A stretch of DNA of 64,000 nt from Favolaschia claudopus (taxonomy: Eukaryota; Basidiomycota; Agaricomycetes; Agaricales; Mycenaceae), in NCBI GenBank assembly GCA_037176885.1, contig JAWWNJ010000014.1, forward strand, positions 2,232,001 through 2,296,000. Direction: 5' to 3'. Position 1 is the first letter of the stretch; each line of letters begins with the position of its first letter. Shown in pieces: positions 52,190-61,223 of this stretch. The notes beneath the pieces were generated by a model that saw only the letters and a program-made list of their open reading frames with translations, was not told the DNA's origin and made no database searches. The translations under genes and the position numbers were made by a program.

Positions 52190-53513
52190 AATAAACGCAT
52201 ACACCTTCGAGTTCGAACATTTTGTACCACACCTATAATCCCAGTAATACACGGCAGTGGTCGGCATCGATGATCGCCGGAGTCCAATGCCGACCGTTGG
52301 TTTTCAGCGGATTTCAACGGCTGAATTCTGGCCGACCCCAGCCATCGAACTCCAGTGGACTCCCCTGGTTTACACCAGAATTCAACCTAAAATATGCCAC
52401 CAATGTCCCTTGAAAGTACTCCTTGCCTACTACCATACTCCATTGAATTTCAGCGGTTCCTGCTCGGCAGCCGACTTGCTTTCTTCATTGAAAAGAGGCC
52501 GAAGCCACCGTCAATCATTGAGATAAAACAACTCGAATTTCTGGCAGCTCACAATGGGTGCCACTGGAAATCAATGGCGATGAGACGGAATGTCAGGAAA
52601 AATTACTTGTTGAACACTGAGATCGCTACTCGCCGTACTCAACCCCATACTCTCGAGCCCTCACAAGAGTTCTTAAACAGTGAACCGGACAAAAAGCCGA
52701 GAGACAAGGGAAAGGGAATATACCTAGCTCTGACGCAATGTGATAACAACTGAGCAGATGCTTGAATCAGTTGAAAAGGTTGAAATCCGCTCCTTTCAAT
52801 CAATTCATCGAATCGAAACAATGCATAGGAATTGCTTCCAGTGAGTACATATCAGAATATCTGGTCAACCATACTTTCACGGCTTAATATAATAGCACCC
52901 AAATCGGAATCCGCCAGTCAAAATCCACCAGCTGCCATTTTCTGAATTGAACCAGAGATCATTATAATATAAGCATGCCACTCGAGTTCTGAATTGCTTT
53001 GCTATTCAAATTGAAGGATAATATTCATACACGAACTTGATTCAAGGTACACCGCCAAAGTGCTGGAATGTTGCTGCTACCTGATTAGGAAAGATATCCG
53101 TGAGCTGCCAGCACACCCACCTGGAATGCTCAGCTGGCCACAGGCTCAATCATAGCTGGTGAACCGCTGGATATCAGGCAGCCCCAACATCTCTGTCTGC
53201 CTAGCTATTACCCGCACCTTGGTTGCATATGATAGATGAATTCAGCGGAACTCTGGCACTAGCAACTCAGTGTCTTGACTCTGGTTATCAAAGCTGGAAT
53301 TCCGAGAGCTTTGGATGTCATTCAGTGAGGTTTTGTCGTCGGACCAGTTCAGTGCGCCATGGAATGCAAGAAACACCAAGTCCCCGCTCCCACACTTCCG
53401 GAAACATCAATCAACAGTGATGTGTTGATGCCGATGTAAATTGATCATCATGTTTCGTCAAATGTTACGGGTGTGACCAAGGGGCGTCGGAAACAAAACC
53501 TGCCGACCGCGAC
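52190..53513. other. Unannotated 1.3 kb stretch
   Basis: A plus frame at 52394-52753 (MPPMSLESTPCLLPYSIEFQ) runs 119 codons with a basic C-terminal half but no recognised motif. CAGCGG/CCGCTG and CCAGCTG-like motifs recur from 52290 to 53170, possibly an old element. Confidence 0.35.
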
Positions 53514-53515
53514 TA

Positions 53516-53967
53516 TGGTGCGCTCGGCCTAAACACCACCAAATAGGTCCCATCATTGATGCCATCACTGATGTCTCAAATCGACCGACGGAAAAATTTC
53601 GAATTTAAATTGCATTTTCTGTTGCAGAATGAGGTTGAGGCAGACTCAGAACATACTCCCCAGCTATAATTAGTGTAGTATGTGGCTCATAAACCTCTCT
53701 GAGAGCATATGAAGCCAGAGTCCGAACCTAAATCGGGCCTATTCCGTAAGCTCACATGACTGATTGATTGATCGCATCACTGATGTCTCAAATCCGCCTG
53801 GAGAAAAAAGTATTTATTGTGAATTTTGAGGGGACAGTAAATTCCTTTAGAGGGATTAGTTTACTATCTAATCGGAGTGTTTTGACCAGAGGATCAGTCA
53901 TGGGAAGGTTCCGATCAGGCGCAATAAATTTTGTTCCTGTTTGGTGGTGTTTAGGCCGAGCGCACCA
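53516..53967. mobile_element. 452-bp MITE with 30-bp inverted ends
   Basis: Starts TGGTGCGCTCGGCCTAAACA and ends with its reverse complement; the first 26 bases match perfectly. TA at 53514-53515 and 53968-53969. Inside, CATCACTGATGTCTCAAATC occurs twice, near 53563 and 53776, as a direct repeat. Non-coding. Confidence 0.88.
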
Positions 53968-53969
53968 TA

Positions 53970-54667
53970 CCCAAAACCTTGCTGTCAAGACCCCGAGAAC
54001 CTCACCCACCACCACCACCCGGCAATCACTTGTCGATACCTAAACAGGTAATGGATTGACGTCACAAGACCCAAAGGAAGGCCGAAGGAAAACAGTGAAA
54101 GAGAAAAGGTGACGCGTTCACAAGACCAAGTGAGTCTGAGAAGTGCGGGATATCCAAGACGAACATTGGCATTGTAAATAACGTGCAGAAAAATTAGCTC
54201 GTTTAGAATTACTGACATTATTGGATGAGAGTGAACTGAGGAATTGCAGAACCTAGTGATTGAAATATGATTGTACCTGTAACAGGCAGAAAAAATATCA
54301 AGGTGACTAGTAGGACATTTTCTACGGCCTACAATGTACATTATGGACGAGTAGAGGTAAAAGTGCCGAAAGAGGTCACAACTGTTGACGCTTGTTGACA
54401 GTCACTTCAAAAATTCGGCGTCTTGATCTGACCCATGGACCTCCATTGCCCCTCACAAAAAATCGAATTGGTGGATACTAACACTCTACATAAGACTCTC
54501 CATGGGTTCCGAGCTTCAAAAGGAGTGATACCAGTGAAAATGAAGGAAATATTCAAAACCTTGTCCAAATGGCGTGAAAAACCGCTTTTCCAGGACCCCG
54601 GACACTTGATTAGGTATCACCACCACCTAGTCGTTGTCCATCATTCAGGTTCTGAACACCCCTTGGG
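53970..54667. other. Unannotated 0.7 kb stretch before the LTR
   Basis: A frame at 54435-54737 (MDLHCPSQKIELVDTNTLHK) runs 100 codons into the LTR and lacks recognised motifs. Nothing else seen. Confidence 0.35.
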
Positions 54668-55092
54668 TGTTGTCATGGATCACAGACATCTTGGTGCACG
54701 GATGTCTCGGCTCCAAGTCTACGATCGTGAGTCTTGAATATTGTTCCTATGTCTATCTTTTATCCCTTGACTCTACATTCCATTCTCTCCTCATCATTCC
54801 TATCCTGAGACCCTACCTAGTTCCCTATGTCATTTATCCCTGTCTCAGAGACTCCCTACCATGTATAAAAAGTCGTAGATACTTCCGTTGAATATCATCT
54901 TACATTCAACCCACTTTTGTGTGCAAACACTTCTATTCAACAATCTATTCTCAAGTAACTAGTAAAGCTTGACGCTACTAGTCTACTTCTCTGCTGGAGA
55001 AATACAGTAAAGCGGAACGCTACTGTATTTTGGCATCACCCTTCGCTTGCGGATTTCCACGACGAACTCGAGGATCGACCGTATCTTTAACA
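54668..55092 (+). repeat. Putative 5' LTR of a Gypsy element
   Basis: 425 bp starting TGTTGTCATGGATCACAGAC and ending TCTTTAACA (TG...CA). A TATA-like box, TATAAAAAG, lies at about 54861, leaving a U3 of about 190 bp; the CTACTAGT/ACTAGTAG and CTACTGTA-type symmetric motifs downstream fit R/U5. TTGGTGGACACATTGGGAAA follows directly as a possible primer-binding region. Only one LTR is visible because the element is truncated after gag, so the boundaries are inferred. Confidence 0.6.
54857..54872 (+). promoter_or_regulatory. TATA-like box in the putative LTR
   Basis: TGTATAAAAAGTCG sits about 310 bp upstream of the gag ATG, within the TG...CA segment. Position is what an LTR promoter needs; not otherwise tested. 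Confidence 0.45.
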
Positions 55093-55174
55093 TTGGTGGA
55101 CACATTGGGAAATCCGCTAAGCATTTATCCCTTTGAGACACTTCGCCACTCACCTTCAACCATCTTTCTTCATC

Positions 55175-57535
55175 ATGACGAAGAACAAGAACAAGGGCAA
55201 GAAGGGAAGGCACGGCTCTGTTCAGAACACGCCGGACAATTCAGCAGATCACGCTGCGGATAATCCTGTTGCTACATCCACGATTGTTCATCCAAACGAG
55301 AGTCCCGGACCACCGCAGGATCCTGTTCCGACTCAGTTCCCGTTTGATCCCGGTACACAGGGTTCACTCCCGCCGCCTCGTTCACCCTCGCTTCTCTCGT
55401 CTCCCTCGAGACGTTCCCCTCCGGTACTTAAATCGGTTGAAGATGAGAGCTTCGCAATCCCTGAGTTCACGGGATATGCTGGAGGCTACGCCCCTCAATC
55501 CGTTGACGAACACGCGCCAATTGTTCATAGACACCTGGAGCTTCCTAGCTTCCTTTCCTTCTCTACCATCGTTCGCGAACACCCGGAATATGCTCCCCGT
55601 CATGCTCACGCTCTTGAGATTGGAGCCTTATCTTTTGCGAAACAATTCCTCGAGAATCCATCTGAACTCTCGGTCCAACATGCAAAGATTTTTGATGGAG
55701 CATTGCAGGCCTTGTTGGAAGCACTCACTGAGGTGGAATGCACGGATTTGCGGGACAACGGAGGACAGGTCTATCGTCTTCGACGCGACACATTTTGGAT
55801 GCTTTTGAAGCAGCTCGAAGATCTTCGAAAGTGCGCATCAGAAGCGTTTCAAGTGTGGGGCCAAAGCTTGCCTTCCATGCCAACCTGGGGGCGCTCGGAA
55901 GATCCTTTCGCTTGGTACGCAGCGAACGAATTCGAAATTCTGGGCATTTCATATCGAGCTGAGGTTGAAGCCTTTCTTGCGGCGTTGACTCAGTACTTTA
56001 ATTTTGGAACGAACGAAATTCGGGCATTCAGCGAATCAGCTGAGAATAGCTTCCACCAGTATCCGAGTCGTCAATTCTCGGTGAATACCAGACGTTCGTT
56101 GCCGTCGGTGGAACGCTCCACTACTTCATTCTCACCTACCCCTCGTCTCCACCGAATTTCACCATCGCCTCCTCCGGTTCCAGCAAGTGGAAATAGCGAG
56201 GACAAGCGCGATTCGGAGCAGGACAACTTCGGACATCTTGATGAGCCAGAAATCAAGAAGGAGGACAAGAGGGACACAAAAACTTCCAAAGGCAATTCTC
56301 GTCGCGCTGCTGTTGAAGAGGTCTCGGATGAAGATGCTCCTCCGATTCGCAGACACTCTGTACGCCGCACAAAGATGGAGGAGGTCCCCGATGAATACGA
56401 TCTAGGCTATGAGACAGCCGTTGAAGACGCAAAATTCATACCTGTCTCAATTCCGGATTCCGATTTGGTTTTTGGAAGAGCTCGCGCGACCCCGCCTACA
56501 CATTTTCACGCTGCGTTTGCTCCTATGCCCTTCGAGTCTAAACAAAACGCTCGTCAAAATTCGTCGGCATTGCGGGATACAACTCGTGATACACCCCCGC
56601 GTTTTACGAGCTTGGGAATTCAAGTGCCGGGGTATCCGCGTCCATCGCAGAGCGTTTCGGCAACGCGAACCGCTACAATCCTTGGGCAGGAAGGTCCCAG
56701 TGACTCGAATGGCTCAGACCCGTCTGATTCTGACGACAAAGGCGACCGTCGGCGCGGCCAACAGAGTTTCAACCGTGGGAACACTGGAGGGGGTCCGCCG
56801 AACAAACCACCGCCGAGTCGTGCAGCCGCGGGCGATCCAGGTGACCCGGATGATAGTCCCAGTGACTCCAGTGACGAGGATAGAAGAGATTCTCGCGCAC
56901 GGCACTTGAAATCATCGAAGAAGGACGACAATAAATCGAAGGACGACAGCAATGAAAGCCGATACTTTGACCTCCGGTTGAAAGACGCAGACATTCCAAA
57001 GTGGGATGGGGATCCGGACAAACTGCTGCGATGGATTCAGGAAATCAATCTATTTGCAGAAGGAGGCAAACGCGCCTTCAAACAACTAGGCCTTATCATT
57101 CCACGGGCATTAACGGGTCCCGCAAAGAGCTGGTACTTCAGTCTTGGCGACAAATATCAGCAAGAAATTCGGCAAGACTGGGGAACCATGCGTCGAGGGA
57201 TTGCGAATTTCTTCCTTACCAGCAAATGGCTTGAAAAGACTCGGGCCAAGGCACTGCGCGCGAAATTCCGAGAGCACGGATTTGCAAAGGAAAAACCCAC
57301 CGATTATTTCATTCGCAAACGCGAATTGCTCAGTTCGGTCTACACGCTCAGCAACTCTGATGTTATTTCTGAAGTCATGAACGGGGCTCCTCGCAATTGG
57401 TGCACCGTGCTTGACACACAGAAATACAAGAAAGTTGTCGAGTTTCACGCCGCGCTCGCATTCCACGAAGATACACCTCTGTTGCTTTCAGCCAAAACCA
57501 GCGAGATTCGAGGGAGAATTGGAACATTGAGTTGA
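55175..57535 (+). CDS. Gypsy (Ty3) retrotransposon Gag, 786 residues from ATG 55175
   Basis: Gag forms the retrotransposon particle. I choose ATG 55175 (MTKNKNKGKKGRHGSVQNTP) over the Met at 55133, because the basic start fits and it lies just downstream of the putative LTR and primer site. Residues about 30-90 are proline/serine rich; about 330-600 are charged and low complexity (SDSNGSDPSDSDDKGDRRRG, GDPGDPDDSPSDSSDEDRRD). The retrotransposon gag domain covers about 595-770: DADIPKWDGDPDKLLRWIQE, ALTGPAKSWYFSLGDKYQQ, KPTDYFIRKRELLSSVYTLS, VMNGAPRNW. There is no zinc knuckle, protease or pol: the frame stops at 57535 and alpha-kinase sequence starts within about 65 bp, so the element is truncated on its 3' side. 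The uninterrupted long frame suggests a fairly recent insertion. Confidence 0.85.
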   Translation: MTKNKNKGKKGRHGSVQNTPDNSADHAADNPVATSTIVHPNESPGPPQDPVPTQFPFDPGTQGSLPPPRSPSLLSSPSRRSPPVLKSVEDESFAIPEFTGYAGGYAPQSVDEHAPIVHRHLELPSFLSFSTIVREHPEYAPRHAHALEIGALSFAKQFLENPSELSVQHAKIFDGALQALLEALTEVECTDLRDNGGQVYRLRRDTFWMLLKQLEDLRKCASEAFQVWGQSLPSMPTWGRSEDPFAWYAANEFEILGISYRAEVEAFLAALTQYFNFGTNEIRAFSESAENSFHQYPSRQFSVNTRRSLPSVERSTTSFSPTPRLHRISPSPPPVPASGNSEDKRDSEQDNFGHLDEPEIKKEDKRDTKTSKGNSRRAAVEEVSDEDAPPIRRHSVRRTKMEEVPDEYDLGYETAVEDAKFIPVSIPDSDLVFGRARATPPTHFHAAFAPMPFESKQNARQNSSALRDTTRDTPPRFTSLGIQVPGYPRPSQSVSATRTATILGQEGPSDSNGSDPSDSDDKGDRRRGQQSFNRGNTGGGPPNKPPPSRAAAGDPGDPDDSPSDSSDEDRRDSRARHLKSSKKDDNKSKDDSNESRYFDLRLKDADIPKWDGDPDKLLRWIQEINLFAEGGKRAFKQLGLIIPRALTGPAKSWYFSLGDKYQQEIRQDWGTMRRGIANFFLTSKWLEKTRAKALRAKFREHGFAKEKPTDYFIRKRELLSSVYTLSNSDVISEVMNGAPRNWCTVLDTQKYKKVVEFHAALAFHEDTPLLLSAKTSEIRGRIGTLS

Positions 57536-57600
57536 ATACAACGTGAATACAGACATATGGTGCAAGGCAGTTGAATGCTGCAAGTGCGAACGGAACATAC

Positions 57601-59200
57601 TCAGCCACTGGTACCCTCTTCGTCCTCTGACTCGCCATCCTCACGCTCTCGGAGTGCTTCCAATCCCATCTGCGCACACTTTTGAACACAATTGTGTTGA
57701 TCAACAAATGACTTGATTCCTTGCTCGCCGTGATCGCCAGCTCCGCTTTCACTGAAGAACAGGCTAGTATGAGATACAATAAGAATGAGAATTACCGGAA
57801 CATACCCATTGATCGTATGGGACATTAGATCAAATAGAATAGATGTGTGACTGTGTTTATCGTGGCTTTCTGAAGCTGCGATGTTCAATTTAAGCCCAAT
57901 TTAACAAGTAGGCATAATAGCGAGTCACCTTGTATGTCTGCGAGAACAAGCGTCTTTCTGGAGAACAAATATACATAGTGTTGGAATAGATTAATTGTGG
58001 CGTCTTGCTTATCAGAATAACTGGGATGATCGAGGGTGCCGGAGTATTTCCAAAGTTGAACATCTCCGCGCTGGCGCTCAATCAGCCAAGTAATAGAGGA
58101 TAATATGTTTGAATCGGCAGCGAGCTCAGCTTTCTCGGCTTCTAGAAGATCAGAGTATTCGGAAGGGGCAAGACCAGATGCCGGGGAGGGGATGAATGAT
58201 TCAGTTGTGACAGTACCCTCTCGAACAAGTGCAAAGTCAGTCACATCGAAGGCTAGGAGAGGTAAAGTAAGCCTGAAATTCAAATTTAAAAAAATGGCGA
58301 CTTGCCAGAGATTTCTATGCCCTCCGAGTCGCATTCCTGCTTGAAATTCTTGAGGAAAAAGTTGGTACGGCCCAGAGTGATGCCTTCCTTGGTGAGCTGA
58401 TCCCGGTTAGCGAGGATGGAGACTTTGGATTCACCCCCGAGGGAGTAACAGCGTTTGGCAATGTATGCAACACCGTTGATTGTGAGCTAAAGTACAAAAG
58501 TTGTTAACAAAGTGAATATAGATCAGTAAAGAAGCACACCCTAAACACGAGCTTGGATTTCCCTTTGTTGAATGAAACATCTGTAAGGACGCCGGATACA
58601 GGATTCTCAGCAGTCCAAGTAAAAGACTGCTCTCCAGTCTTTGCATCGGAAGAATGTTTTGCGAAGAAAAACACAACCTGAGTAGCAGGTGGAGCTGGAG
58701 TAGCGGAAGAGGCTCCCAGAATAAATTCCGACTTCAATGATCTGAGCCTCCAGAATACTGTTTGTCCAAGCCCGCTTGCTAGCTTTGCCTGGCAGAATTT
58801 TTACCGGCGGCGCAACACCGGTTCGGAGATTGAACTTGGCAAAGGAAATTTTAACAAACTGCTAAACAAGAGGGCGAGCACAAATAAAGCATACCTTGTC
58901 AATGTCAATATGGGCTTCAAAGTAAAGTGTCAAGAGCTTTCGATTGCGAAATTTGGGTGGTGCCGTCTTGTCAAGACTCTGGCCGCAGTCCCTTGAAACA
59001 ATTTGCATAATGTCGCGCAGAGTTGACTGTGGTTGAATTTCGATGTGGGCATTATTCAATCGTGTCAAACGGACATCGCGACTGTAAACGAACCAGTTCA
59101 ACATATATTGAAGTCATCTACAAGTGAACACTTACCGGTCAAGCCCAGCCTCTGCTCCTTCCTTTTCCACTTCTTTGTTGACAACTTGAAAATGAAATCA
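57601..59200 (-). CDS. Alpha-kinase gene, multi-exon, nearly complete
   Basis: Atypical serine/threonine kinase of the MHCK/EF2K type. Minus-strand order: SRDVRLTRLNNAHIEIQPQS with AHIDIDK (59095-58877); ISFAKFNLRTGVAPPVKILP and SKRAWTNSILEAQIIEVG (58860-58735); frame change to ATPAPPATQVVFFFAKHSSD and WTAENPVSGVLTDVSFNKGK (58715-58545); ITINGVAYIAKRCYSLGGE, holding the candidate ATP-binding Lys (near 58450); FDVTDFALVREGTV, SPASGLAPSEYSDLLEAEKA, LWKYSGTLDHPSYSDKQDAT and YLFSRKTLVLADIQG (58250-57930); an intron; ILFDLMSHTING, an intron at about 57755-57807; ESGAGDHGEQGIKSFVDQHN and CVQKCAQMG, the zinc-site C-terminus, stop at 57601. The frame change near 58735 may be an unrecognised intron or a frameshift. 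The 5' exon reaches the integrase gene on the opposite strand. Confidence 0.8.
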
Positions 59201-60739
59201 CATAACCAGTTCCGCCGGACGATGAGCTCAAGGAGATCCTGCACGACTTTCAACGTCGTGGGCTTTCGCTTGCCATTCGTCTTCGTTATCTGGAAGAAAA
59301 ACACGGCATGAAGATCGGGTAAGTCTTTTTATTTCTTAATCTTTCTAAATTCTGGATTAGCTGATCTCACCTACTAGTTCGACAAAATTGAAGAAGTTGA
59401 ACAAGAAGTTCGAAGTGCCTAGCGCCCGCAAGTTCAACGACGTGGAAGGGGCGACTGCAGCAATTGCCGACATCGTTTCTCGGGACATCAATCAAGGTCA
59501 GGGACCCGATACAGTCAAGAGGGTTGCTGCTTTGAGGCTCAATATCATCATTCCCCGGTGTGTCTCTTGTCTCCTTAATGTTCATTTGAACTCTGCTGAC
59601 ATATACGAGGCAGAGATTTCGTTCGTGCGACAATGCATGGTCTTGTGGGACAGGGGCCATCGGATCTGCGCCGCCCAGGCCGTCGTAGCGGTCCCAAGAA
59701 ACGTGGTGCACTGGATGCAATTGGTATTTTTTAGGAGATCCACGCCGATGGACATGAGAAGGTCGGGGAGAAGGCACTTCGCATGGGAGCAGGTATCGGT
59801 ATAGATATTTATGGCATGCGCGACCACGTTGGAAAGTTGTTGGGGATGGTTGCCGTGCCAAATTCACGTCTCAGCGACACTATTGGCCACGTCTTTTTGG
59901 ACATGGTCTCTAAGTACGGAGGTATACCTATTACAGCGACTTGAATAATTTATTCTGTTGCTGATTCGTGTATGTCTTGGCAGCGATCTCCGTGCAGGTC
60001 ACATTCGATGGCGGCAGCGAACTTGGCTGGTTATCAGCTTTTCAAACTACTCTCCGGTATAGGCTGATTTATTTTTCTTTGTTTCGAAATCTGAACTTGC
60101 ACAGAGAAACATTTGCTCCTGAACTCAGTACCGCAGAGTGGCCGGCATGCGTTGCGGTTCAGAGTTCTATCAATATTCCAATCGAGTCTACTTGGTCTTA
60201 TGATCGCAAATTCAACGGCCGCACTCTTCGTGAAATTGTGGAGGAAGGCCACATTCATCTTATCCCTGGAGATTTGATTCACAGGTAACGGTCTATTCTT
60301 CACTTCATATTACAGACTCTGACTCTTAACAAGGCACCTTTTTCGTTGGCTTTGGTCCAAGATCGTACAAATCAGTCTCGATGAGTTTGTGGATTACTTC
60401 AACAACAAGAAAACTCGGAGGCAAAGGGCACGCATTCTCCCTTCAGGGGTTGCACCGAACGTTGTATTCGATATGCCGCAAGATTATGGCCTTGAAAATC
60501 TGGCCTTCGCCGTCCCTCAAGCTGCTATCGACCAGCTTCGTGATCTGATTGACACTCCTCGCTCAGAAGCTCTTCGTTGGGTGCCGGATGTCTTTGATGC
60601 AGTTGCACGGGAGGTGTATGCAGGATTGGGATCCCCTGGATTGCAGGTACTGACAGGGTGGGCAATATTTAATGCAATGGCTCCACTGCTTCGCCAGGAA
60701 TTCAATTCCAATGGTCTATACGATGCACTTTATGTATAG
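59198..60739 (+). CDS. Integrase-core (rve-like) transposase gene, nearly complete, one in-frame stop
   Basis: DDE integrase-like protein of the type amplified in basidiomycete genomes. Exon 1 (to about 59319): PPDDELKEILHDFQRRGLSL then AIRLRYLEEKHGMKIG. Exon 2 (59380-59559): STKLKKLNKKFEVPSARKF, QGPDTVKRVAALRLNIIIPR. Exon 3: DFVRATMHGLVGQGPSD, LDAIGIF, TAG at 59732-59734, EIHADGHEKVGEKALRMGAG, NSRLSDTIGHVFLDMVSKYG. Exon 4: AISVQVTFDGGSELGWLSAF. Exon 5: ETFAPELSTAEWPACVAVQS, NIPIESTWSYDRKF, EEGHIHLIPGDLIHR. Exon 6: HLFRWLWSKIVQISLDEFVD to a stop at 60739. Candidate triad: D of HADGHE, D of TFDGGS, E of IPIESTW. Introns are 48-75 bp. The TAG looks like CAG to TAG, so this copy may be inactive. 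The first codons are not resolved. Confidence 0.85.
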
Positions 60740-61212
60740 TTAGTTAAACTATTCATCGTTTTGCATGTAGACCTCGCTGTTTTTGGCTCAAACTTCGTAA
60801 CGGTCTTCTATTTACCCCAGAGAGTGTATCTATTTACTGGAAATATATCTGAATGACGCTCGAGGGCTACAAACACGGTGGCGACAGGAAAGGAAGCGCG
60901 GTCATGTGATCGCGTTGCCGATCCCGGATCCCATCAAAATGCCAAATCTTCTTCACGCACGCACTTGCAGAAACTTCGAGTAAGCAACATATTCTCTCTA
61001 CCTATTCGTTACAACACCAAGCTATCCAGTTGCCCACCACTATGCCTATGGCAAAGTGGTGCTCGGTTTTGTGAGTGACCCAACACTCGGGCTTACCCGA
61101 GTTGCCGAAGTCCGAGGCCGGAAGTCAAAATCAACCGAGTCCTTCCCGCCGACCGTACACTATGCAGAATGAGGTTTATGCATTGTGAGCATATGCATTA
61201 TGAGATGTTCAA
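60740..61212. other. Unannotated 0.5 kb stretch between integrase and Copia
   Basis: No gene. TATGCATTGTGAGCATATGC near 61158-61195 resembles the TATGCATTATGAG sequence near 12660, possibly a small shared repeat that truncates the Copia 5' end. Confidence 0.35.
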
Positions 61213-61223
61213 CTGTATTCCCT

